The position numbers and the translations under genes were made by a program. From positions 476,379 to 540,378 of the forward strand of contig NZ_LQBL01000028.1 of NCBI RefSeq assembly GCF_001483745.1: 64,000 nt of DNA, in the 5' to 3' direction. The notes under the pieces were generated by a model. It saw nothing but the letters and a program-made list of their open reading frames with translations, was not told the DNA's origin and made no database searches. This DNA comes from Serinicoccus chungangensis. Its GTDB lineage: Bacteria > Actinomycetota > Actinomycetes > Actinomycetales > Dermatophilaceae. Positions 35,141 through 42,380 of the stretch are shown here, in pieces (the stretch's first letter is position 1; every line of letters begins with the position of its first letter).

Positions 35141-36467
35141 TCGGGGTGTCAATCCGCCGGTCTCGAGGAGTGCTTGGGCGGTGTAGTGGGCGAGATTGCG
35201 AGAGCCGAGGGCCACGCCTCGAAGGTGCTCAAGTCGACCGTTGACGGCTTCGGTCGAGCCGTTGCTGGTGCGGGTCCGGTCGAAGTAGACCAGGACGTCC
35301 TCGGCGCGCTTGGACAGGGTGCGGCCGAGCTTGCGGAGTTCGACCAGCGCCGCCGGGATACCTCGGTGAGGGCGTCGATGACCGGCTCGGCCTTCCTACG
35401 GCCGGCGGCTCGGTTCAGGGCGCGGCATGCGGCGATGAGGCGCTGGTGCATGCCCCACGTGACCTCGACCTGCACGTGCTGGTCGCCGGCGAAGAGCTTG
35501 TCCAGTAGCTGCTGCTGGCGCTCGGTGAGCAGGTGGGCACCGGTGCGCAGGGTCCGCCGCGCGGTCTGCAGCGGGTCGCCTCTGCGGCCGCGGTGGCCGC
35601 GCAGTTCTTGCTGAAACCGGCGGCGGCACTCGTCCAGCGCCTCACCGGCCAGTCGGACAGCGTGGAAGGGGTCCATCACTGCCACCGCGTCCGGGAGCTC
35701 CTCGGTGGTGGCGGTCGTGAACCCGGCAGAGTCGTTCATCGCGACGACCTCGATCCCATCGCGCCAGGCCTGATCACGCTCGGTCAGCCAGTCCTTGAAC
35801 GCCTTCTTCGACCGGTCATCAAGCATCGCCAGCAGCCGTAAGGGGCCGGTGCCTCTACGGACCGCGTGGGGTCGATGACCACGGTCACGCACTTGTCACC
35901 CTTCCTTGTGTGCCGCCACATGCGCTGATGCACACGGACGACCCGGACCCGTCGAGTTGGGTCGGGTCAGCGATGAAGACGCGCTGCCCGTCGGCCAGGA
36001 CCGCATCGTTGGCGGTGTTCCAGGAGACCCCGAGCCCTTCGGCGACCCGGGCCATCGACAGGTGGCCGACCACGATCCCGACCAGGCCCCACCGCAGGCC
36101 GGAACGGGAGACCTTGGCCCGCGGCGACGCTGCGGCGGTGGCGTCCCGACGCCACACCCGCGAGCACTCGACGCACCGGTACCGATGGACGGTGAGCAGC
36201 AGCGTGGTGGGGCCCCCACCCAAACAGCTCGTGCTCCAGCTCCCGAGTCACCGTGTCCCGCGGTACACCCTGGCAGCGGCACCGCTTGCACCAGTCGTCC
36301 GGTTCGACGACCCGGCAAGCGAGCACCGCACGGTGAGGTTCGATCCTCTCGTCGGTGACTTCCGGGTTAAGGTCATCCAGGCGGGTGAAGGCGATCAGGT
36401 CGGGGCGCGTGAAGGTAGCTTCGGGCACGTCGAGGTCTCGGATGGCTGGCGTAGGAACCTCCATCAT
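35123..36467 (-). pseudogene. ISL3-family transposase, multiply frameshifted
   Basis: Starting at 36467 the N-terminal zinc-finger part is readable (DVPEATFTRPDLIAFTRLD, VVEPDDWCKRCRCQG). One extra C in the run near 36213 shifts the frame. The next part is RYRCVECSRVW and the helix-turn-helix VAEGLGVSWNTANDAVLA. Further shifts occur near 35930, 35860 and 35360. The segment that should read GVDEHVW, the first catalytic Asp, reads RVHQRMW instead. The later frame DRSKKAFKDWL ... AVAVMDPFHAVRLAG is intact, and the tail ends HLEA. With at least four shifts and loss of the catalytic Asp the enzyme is dead. Confidence 0.88.
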
Positions 36468-36512
36468 CGGAAGATCTCAACACCTACCTCCGGACCAACG
36501 CGCCAGCGCCTT

Positions 36513-36535
36513 CTACACCCTTACTGCGAAGAGCC
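36513..36535 (-). repeat. Right inverted repeat of the ISL3-like element
   Basis: Read leftward it begins GGCTCTTCGCAG and continues AAGGGTGTAG, matching the left end with small gaps. Confidence 0.75.
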
Positions 36536-37049
36536 GGTTGGCGCCGGGGACGTTGCCCGAACGGGCGCGACGACCACCAGTGCGGAGAGCAGCATGGCTA
36601 GCGCCGCAGCCCACGACGCGACCCGCCAGCGCCCGGGCAGGAACCGTCCGGTCGGGAAGAGCACGCGGAGCAGCGCAACGGTGGCCGGCAGGACGGCTGC
36701 GGCCCGGTTGGGGACCCAGAGGGCCAGGTTGGCGCCCGCCAGCACCTCGTCATCCCTGATGGCGAAGCGGACCCAGGACTTGGCGAGCCCGCCGAGGGCC
36801 CCGAAGCAGCCGAGCCAGGTGAGCCCCCAGCCGAAGCCCTGGCGCGGGTCGCGGACGAGGATGACCGTCGCGCAGCCCGCGAGGATCGGGCCGAGGAGCG
36901 CATAGGCCACCCCGGGCCGAGCCCGGGCCGGTCGGGTCAGTGCGCAGGTCGAGTACCACGCTGGCGACGAGGACCGCCCCGGTGACCAGCACGAAGCCAG
37001 CCCCCTGCCCACGGGCGACGGCCGGCTCCGGCGAGCGGAAGAGCAGCAC
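36521..37049 (-). pseudogene. Truncated, frameshifted membrane sensor-like gene
   Basis: The N-terminus starts at GTG 37049 (LLFRSPEPAVARGQGAGFVL). A frameshift near 36915 leads into the other frame, which continues VAYALLGPILAGCATVILV, WGLTWLGCFGALGGLAKSWVRF and FPTGRFLPGRW. This is the pattern of the multi-helix membrane input domain of actinobacterial histidine kinases. The frame runs into the right end of the IS, which provides SSQ and the TAA stop, so any kinase or ATPase domain is lost. The assignment to histidine kinases is inferred from the membrane-domain style. Confidence 0.6.
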
Positions 37050-37070
37050 GGTGCTTACTCTGTCAGGCGA

Positions 37071-37781
37071 TCAGGCGTTGCGGAATGCCTTGTCGCCGGC
37101 GGTGAAGCCGACGGCGGTGACGAGCAGCCACAGGACGGCGACGGGGCCGGCCATGTACTCGAAGGGCGAGATGCCCGCCAGCAGCGTCAGGCCGCCCATG
37201 ACCAGCCCGACGATGCCGAGCCAGCGGGGCACCGCGCGGGCACGTGCGGCCAGGAAGACGCTGACCCCGGTGACACCGGCGAGGGTCCACAGCCAGGGGA
37301 TCGTGCCGATCCAGTGGTTGTACATGATCGCGCTGGACGCCTCGACGGTGCCGTCGCCCGCGGCGAGCGCCAGCATGAACTCGGTGTCCAGGCCCGAGCC
37401 CAGGATGGAGACGACCGCCGTGCCGAGCATGCCGGCAAAGGCGAGCAGCGGCAGCGAGCTGTCTGCCGGGAGCGCCGCCCGGAGGCGGCGGTGCAGGCCG
37501 GCGCCGAAGACGAGCATCAGCAGCGCGCCGACGACGGTGACCGAGTGGAGGGCGAACATCCAGCCGGCCTGGGTCTCGAGCTTGGCCATGATCTGCTCGG
37601 GGGTGGTGAGGCTGGGGTCGTAGACGGCGCTGACCGCGCTGCTGGTGATGATCGTGCCGACGCCCGCCAGGGCGGCGCCGATGCCGATGACGGCCCACAG
37701 GCGGCTCTGCCGCGTCCGTGCCGGCGCCTGCTCCTCGACGACGTCCGAACGGACGGGGTTGGTGGTGGTGATGGTGGTCAT
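37071..37781 (-). CDS. Six-helix DUF4386-like membrane protein
   Basis: 236 residues from ATG 37781, preceded by AGAAGGAA. Six hydrophobic helices; helix 2-3 region GWMFALHSVTVVGALLMLVF, then NHWIGTIPWLW and WLGIVGLVMGGLTLLAGIS. The pattern resembles DUF4386 proteins, which lack known function. It precedes the truncated sensor-like gene by 21 bases, so they once formed one operon. Confidence 0.65.
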   Translation of the reverse strand: MTTITTTNPVRSDVVEEQAPARTRQSRLWAVIGIGAALAGVGTIITSSAVSAVYDPSLTTPEQIMAKLETQAGWMFALHSVTVVGALLMLVFGAGLHRRLRAALPADSSLPLLAFAGMLGTAVVSILGSGLDTEFMLALAAGDGTVEASSAIMYNHWIGTIPWLWTLAGVTGVSVFLAARARAVPRWLGIVGLVMGGLTLLAGISPFEYMAGPVAVLWLLVTAVGFTAGDKAFRNA

Positions 37782-37907
37782 CGCGGTTCCTTCTGTCGTG
37801 GTGGTTGGTGCGATGACACGACTCTGTCCGGCGGGGCGTCCCGGGCGACAGGGACAGGTGGGCAGTGGTTGTCCTGTGTCAGGTCCCGAACAACAGCCAG
37901 GCGCGGG

Positions 37908-39296
37908 TTACCCGACTGCCGAGGCTGCCCGAAACTGCTCGTATCTCTGCGTCAGCAGCTCGGGGTCCGGCCACTCCAATTGAGAAGCCGGCAGGATCAT
38001 CAGATCCTGACCGTGACGTCCCTGAAGGCCGTACTTCAGCGTGGGCCCGTCCACCTCGGTCATAATCCGTGGCGGTATCTCAATTCGACGTTCGGGCGTG
38101 ACGCCGAGGAGATTCGCGTCGTAGGCCGCATGATGCAGCTTGCACATCGCCATCCCGTTGTGGATCGCCGGCACTCCCAGTTCATGTGCGTCGGGAACGA
38201 TGTGCGCGGCGTCCAACAGCTCTACATGCCGCAGAGCACAGACGGCGCATCGTCGCTCGTATGCGCGGAGCACATGTGCCCTAAATACAGGCTGGTGGAG
38301 TCGACGCTTAGTCTCGGCGAGCACGTACCGCTTCATCACCACCTCGAGGGCAGACTCGGGCTCCTCGGGAAGTCGGCCGAACGTCTCGTCCGGCGATAGA
38401 AGGAAGTCGGCTCCGTCCCGGGCCGCTACATAGAGCGGAAACATGGCTAGGTAACGCGCCCCGCCAATGCTCTGCAACCAGATCAGCGGGAAACGACGCA
38501 CCTCAGCGACACGAAGGCTCTCGATGTGCACGCTCGATTCCGGTGACAACGTTAGACCATCGAGCTGCACCTGTTCTCCTTCTACGTCTCGCTCATCTCG
38601 GATGGAGAGGAGCGCCTCGAACCCAGGTGGCTGCCAGAGTTCGACCGCTGGGCTTGCCAGGTCATAGCCACCTTCGAAGTCGCGCAAGTCTTCGAGAGAG
38701 AGCGCCTGCCTGCCGCCGTCGGTCCGCTGCTCGAGCCAACGGAGCGCCACCTCGCGCAGCTTCCGCTCATCGAACGGCACGTCGACCTCAAGCGGGTGAG
38801 TGACCATTCCTGCCTGGCTAACAGCACGGCTCCGGGCAGGCTCGACGGCCACCAGTTTGTGGACGACCACCTGCCGCATGAGTCCGTCCCGATCGGGTGC
38901 CTCGCGAAAGCGCCATGGATCAACTGGGTCTATGTGGAACTCGCCAATATAGAGCTGCGGCTTGCCTCCTCCCCTGTTCGGGCCCGCCGCCTCGAACAAC
39001 CGCAGGGCCGGTCCCGTTTCCAGATGCCGAAGTATCGCCCTGTTGCCCTTACTCTCGGGGTTCTGATCGCCGCGCTGGCCTTCGCCGGTGTAGTAGAAAA
39101 ATGGCGAGTCGGCGTCCGGGTCCCAACCGTCGTAGTTGTAGCCATGTTGAATGCCTTGCTTAGGATCGCTGTAAATCAGCACGTTGGGCGACCTGTTCGA
39201 TGGCTCGATCCCCCCGAAGCGCGATCCCCCGTACCGCTCCATCATTTCACGACGGTTCGTGAGGTCCCCGACCTCCAACGCCCACTCCGCAGTCAT
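37908..39296 (-). CDS. SRA-like/HNH modification-dependent endonuclease (type IV restriction, ScoMcrA-like)
   Basis: 462 residues. The N-terminal domain (about 1-110) has YGGSRFGGIEPS, NVLIYSDP, FFYYTGEGQRGDQ and LRLFEAAGP, features of the SRA-type base-flipping domain found in McrA-like nucleases. The C-terminal HNH domain holds RCAVCALRHVELLDAAHIVP, NGMAMCKLHHAAYDANLLGV, with paired CxxC-type and His residues. Such enzymes cut DNA with modified bases, so this gene would restrict foreign methylated DNA. GC and codon use are lower than in the chromosome backbone, supporting transfer. It is the third gene of the DUF262-HipA set. Confidence 0.82.
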   Translation of the reverse strand: MTAEWALEVGDLTNRREMMERYGGSRFGGIEPSNRSPNVLIYSDPKQGIQHGYNYDGWDPDADSPFFYYTGEGQRGDQNPESKGNRAILRHLETGPALRLFEAAGPNRGGGKPQLYIGEFHIDPVDPWRFREAPDRDGLMRQVVVHKLVAVEPARSRAVSQAGMVTHPLEVDVPFDERKLREVALRWLEQRTDGGRQALSLEDLRDFEGGYDLASPAVELWQPPGFEALLSIRDERDVEGEQVQLDGLTLSPESSVHIESLRVAEVRRFPLIWLQSIGGARYLAMFPLYVAARDGADFLLSPDETFGRLPEEPESALEVVMKRYVLAETKRRLHQPVFRAHVLRAYERRCAVCALRHVELLDAAHIVPDAHELGVPAIHNGMAMCKLHHAAYDANLLGVTPERRIEIPPRIMTEVDGPTLKYGLQGRHGQDLMILPASQLEWPDPELLTQRYEQFRAASAVG

Positions 39297-39412
39297 GGCG
39301 GAAGCCTACTGTGCCTCCGGTCCGGACCCATCAACCTCGCACCGGATCTACAGCTATCCCGTACCTACCGCCAGACGAAATCTCGGGTGCGCCGAGGCGC
39401 CCGCCGCTACCT

Positions 39413-40660
39413 CTAGGGCCTCTGGGTGAACAGCGATCCAGTCAGGGTTGCTTCCCGCGCCGCAGCTACCATGAGCGACTCCCTTACGATGAGATCCCCT
39501 AGCCGTTCCCGATATTCACTTAGAATTTCCTTGCTCGCCAGGGTTCGCTCGAGGGTATCGCGGGCCACATCACTGAGATCGTCACCCTCGTAGCCAATTC
39601 GCCGCCCGAGCCGGTCGAAAGTGCCCAGTCGAAGACTCTCGAATTCGCGACGCCCATTGAGCTTTAACGCCATTCTCTTGAAGTTGCGATCGGAACTGTA
39701 AGAGCTCGTGGCCACCAGGTCATACGCGGGAGAGAGACTAGGATGCCCAGGGTCCTCATATTGTAGCGACCAATTCTTCAAGTGCGCATCACTATTCCCA
39801 ATTAGCGCGTTGAAAACCAACCTACGGACAATCTCTCGCAGCGACTCGTCGTCCACTCCCCTCCAAGCGAGAGCGGCCAGCGTTTCATACGTGCCATCGT
39901 ATTTCCGGAGTGGATGCCAGTCTCGAACCTGGCAGAAGTCCTCGATATGTATCTTGTGCCGATTCGCGGGCTCCCTATCGAACCTGCGCACAGCATAGGC
40001 CAGCTCCTCACCATTTGGCCAAGCTTCCGCGGGGAGGCCCTGCAGCTCGTCACGATGCACCAGATCTACATCCGGGACGGCCACTCCGGCATGCCTCGCC
40101 CATCGCATCATCACAAATTCATTTGCGGGAACATTGTGGAAATGAGCATTTGGGGTCTTAACAATCCAATCTCCCCCCCGCCCGTACGCGGGTAGCGCCA
40201 ATCGAGTGCCCCGGCGAACCATCGAGAACTTCAAGGCGACACCCGCGAGGGAGAATCGAAATCCCACTCCCTCCGCGTGCGTCTCGTGGTTCAACGGCGC
40301 ACCCGCATTCTCAACCTGGGAAAAGGACCGTCGTACTTCGCCTCCCGGGACAACCTCCACAGCCCCCGGCAGGTCATGCCCTACGCGAGCCAGTAACTCC
40401 ATCTCGCGCGCGGGCGACACATTTGCGTCCTCTGCAATCCAGGTACGCAGGATCCCCTCGGGAAGTAAGTTGGAGAACCAGTTTGGCAGAGAAACGGAGC
40501 TTACGTGACGTCGTCGGAGATCGTCCTCGAAGGCGAGCCCAAGAATGGGCCTGAGGGGCAGATCTAAGTACTCTTCGACGAAGAAGAACTCACTGCGCTC
40601 CCCCTCATGGATGATTTGACCCACGGGGATGCCATCTAGCCGCACGTCGAAAGACTGCAT
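39413..40660 (-). CDS. HipA-family Ser/Thr kinase toxin without adjacent HipB
   Basis: 415 residues. HipA N-lobe: SLPNWFSNLLPEGILR. A loop FSLAGVALKFSM sits where typical HipA proteins have GxQ-P-K. Then come ATP-binding DWIVKTPN, the catalytic segment NALIGNSDAHLKNWSL, and LSPAYDLVAT. HipA kinases phosphorylate tRNA synthetases or other translation targets and cause dormancy. They are normally paired with an HTH antitoxin HipB; here I find none. The partner upstream, with a gap of four bases, is a DUF262 protein. Inference: this HipA may be the effector of a phage-triggered abortive system. Confidence 0.9.
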   Translation of the reverse strand: MQSFDVRLDGIPVGQIIHEGERSEFFFVEEYLDLPLRPILGLAFEDDLRRRHVSSVSLPNWFSNLLPEGILRTWIAEDANVSPAREMELLARVGHDLPGAVEVVPGGEVRRSFSQVENAGAPLNHETHAEGVGFRFSLAGVALKFSMVRRGTRLALPAYGRGGDWIVKTPNAHFHNVPANEFVMMRWARHAGVAVPDVDLVHRDELQGLPAEAWPNGEELAYAVRRFDREPANRHKIHIEDFCQVRDWHPLRKYDGTYETLAALAWRGVDDESLREIVRRLVFNALIGNSDAHLKNWSLQYEDPGHPSLSPAYDLVATSSYSSDRNFKRMALKLNGRREFESLRLGTFDRLGRRIGYEGDDLSDVARDTLERTLASKEILSEYRERLGDLIVRESLMVAAAREATLTGSLFTQRP

Positions 40661-40664
40661 CTTC

Positions 40665-42299
40665 TTAGTCCAAGTCGTCGAAATTGAAGCGACTTAGACT
40701 TGGCGTGTCCTCGAGCCTATATCCTCCTAGGCGCTTAACGAACGATTCTGCCGACACAGCAACTTCGACGGCTCGCGCATCCCAGACATTGCCACCGGTG
40801 GAGGACAAGCTGAACCCATGACTGCGCAGAATGTCCAGCTCCGTGACGGAGGGTTGGTCTCTTGCGGTCAGTTCGACTAGCCGGCTCATGGGACTCATTT
40901 CGTGTGTCCCCGCATGCCGTCTAGAAGGGAGGATCACTCGCGAGCCTGCCGACCGTCTGACCGCTACATGCTCACCTACGGGTAGGCGCTGTACGACGGG
41001 ACTTGCGGTGCTGTAAGAGCCAATTGATCTACCAAGGTCTTCTATTGAGAATTCTTCACCAGTAATCGGATCGCGCGGGCCCCTCGACCACAGCGAGCAC
41101 AAGAAAATCTTCGCTGTCGCCTCACTCGCCTGAAAGCTTGTATAATTTCGTGGGGCAGGGGTCGTTGGCAGACTTCTGAGTAAACTCTGTATCGACTCGT
41201 CGCGGTAGCGCACGGGATCAGAACCCGGGCTCAGGATTTTCCCGCACAGGACCCGCGCAGCGTTCGGTGTACCGCCACGGAAGTGCTCTGGCCCAGCCAC
41301 GGCCGCCCTCCAAAACCAGCGTCGGAGCAGTTCGATGCTACGCGCATCTGTCGCTGGGTAGAACGCGAAGTATCGGGCCAGTACCACCAGCAGATACTTG
41401 TATGGGAGGAACGTGAGGTGGGGTACTCCTGCTTCACGTTGCAGGAAGTCGATTGCACGCCGGAGACTATCATAGGTATTTTGATAGGCCGCTCGACGCT
41501 CGTCCGCGTTAGCTTCGTCAAATTCTGTTCGGATGTCCCGCTTTACGTCAGGTCCGCGTGTCGCAAGCAGTGCGCTAAGGACGGTATTCTCGTCGATATA
41601 TCCGAAAGCAGTTGCATCGTGGATTTCGCGGACAATTCGCTGAAAGGTCCAATCATTAGAATCGGCGTCAGAATGGAGCGCCGAGAAGACCTCCGCCCGC
41701 GTCAATCGTTTTCCATAGTTGTTCATGCGGTCGAAAATGTCCGTCAGGACCGACTCATCGTTGCTCGCGACAATGTATGCCGGTATGACGTATTGACGGA
41801 TCTGCTGAGTCATGCGGTTAGCGCGCTCTACGAGCTGAGGGTCTAGAGCAGATTGCGAAAACCATCTCAAAAGTTCCGCTAGGTCGAATAACACCGGCAG
41901 CGGAACCTGTGAGCCTGCGGGAGACTGTGGCGCCTTGATAAATTCTTGCTTTTGTAGATCATATGATAGGGCGAATCGACCTGTCCGACCTACTTCTGGA
42001 TGCAAAGCATTCGCGAGGCTCGTAAGGCGCTGCTGACCGTCGACTACCCAGAGGGCCTGCTGTGACGCTGGGGCTTCGACCTCAAGCTGCCCCAAGGAGA
42101 GTTTTTGGGCAGCAGCTGGCCTTTGCCAGAGTAGGAGGTTGCCGATGGGATATCCATGCGAAATACTATCGAGGAGGCGCCTAACGTCCTCGAAACCCCA
42201 TCGAAATTCGCGTTGGAAGCTAGGAACTCGAATCTGGCCCGACCAAGCGTGCTCGATCAGCGCTTCGATCGTGTATGAGGTAGCGCTGGGCCGGAGCAT
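40665..42299 (-). CDS. DUF262 (GmrS/ParB-like NTPase) protein
   Basis: 544 residues. DUF262 domain at about 5-240: VPSFQREFRWGFEDVRRLLDSI, GYPIGNLLLWQ and the diagnostic VVDGQQRLTSLA, then IFDRMNNYGKRLTRAEVF. The DGQQR motif is the nucleotide-binding site of GmrSD-type restriction enzymes. The C-terminal DUF1524 HNH half usual in GmrSD is not evident. Instead an HNH protein is encoded two genes downstream. The gene is AT-richer than the flanks and begins the leftward accessory operon. Confidence 0.88.
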   Translation of the reverse strand: MLRPSATSYTIEALIEHAWSGQIRVPSFQREFRWGFEDVRRLLDSISHGYPIGNLLLWQRPAAAQKLSLGQLEVEAPASQQALWVVDGQQRLTSLANALHPEVGRTGRFALSYDLQKQEFIKAPQSPAGSQVPLPVLFDLAELLRWFSQSALDPQLVERANRMTQQIRQYVIPAYIVASNDESVLTDIFDRMNNYGKRLTRAEVFSALHSDADSNDWTFQRIVREIHDATAFGYIDENTVLSALLATRGPDVKRDIRTEFDEANADERRAAYQNTYDSLRRAIDFLQREAGVPHLTFLPYKYLLVVLARYFAFYPATDARSIELLRRWFWRAAVAGPEHFRGGTPNAARVLCGKILSPGSDPVRYRDESIQSLLRSLPTTPAPRNYTSFQASEATAKIFLCSLWSRGPRDPITGEEFSIEDLGRSIGSYSTASPVVQRLPVGEHVAVRRSAGSRVILPSRRHAGTHEMSPMSRLVELTARDQPSVTELDILRSHGFSLSSTGGNVWDARAVEVAVSAESFVKRLGGYRLEDTPSLSRFNFDDLD

Positions 42300-42326
42300 C
42301 GGGGTCCTTCCGTGCGGATGGTATGG

Positions 42327-42339
42327 CCGTACTGTACGG
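42327..42339. promoter_or_regulatory. Perfect palindrome CCGTACTGTACGG upstream of DUF262 gene
   Basis: Thirteen-base dyad, 28 bases before the leftward ATG at 42299. The position suits an operator controlling the DUF262-HipA-HNH operon. No regulator gene of the operon is known, so the binding protein is open. Confidence 0.4.
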
Positions 42340-42372
42340 GGCGGACTCGACCCTCGAAGCCGAGCCCGCCCC
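42338..42372 (-). terminator. Terminator of nrdJ
   Basis: GGGGCGG (42338-42344) pairs with CCGCCCC (42366-42372); an inner CTCG/CGAG pair extends the stem after one mismatch. It starts nine bases past the nrdJ stop. Its last bases overlap the palindrome above. Confidence 0.6.
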
Positions 42373-42380
42373 GATTGGAT

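Larger units (their letters stand above)
35117..36535 (-). mobile_element. Decayed ISL3-family insertion sequence
   Basis: The 1419-bp element is bounded by related inverted ends that both open GGCTCTTC and share AAG(G)GTGTAG about 15-23 bases inward (35117-35140 and 36513-36535). The transposase inside is ISL3-type but destroyed by several frameshifts. No matching 8-bp target duplication is visible (CCATTTGC on the left, GGTTGGCG on the right), so the flanks may have rearranged. The right end lies inside a truncated membrane gene and supplies its stop codon. Confidence 0.85.

Noticed and set aside
37908-39296. Homing endonuclease or intein
   Set aside because: N-terminal SRA-like domain and free-standing gene fit a modification-dependent restriction enzyme; no splicing motifs.
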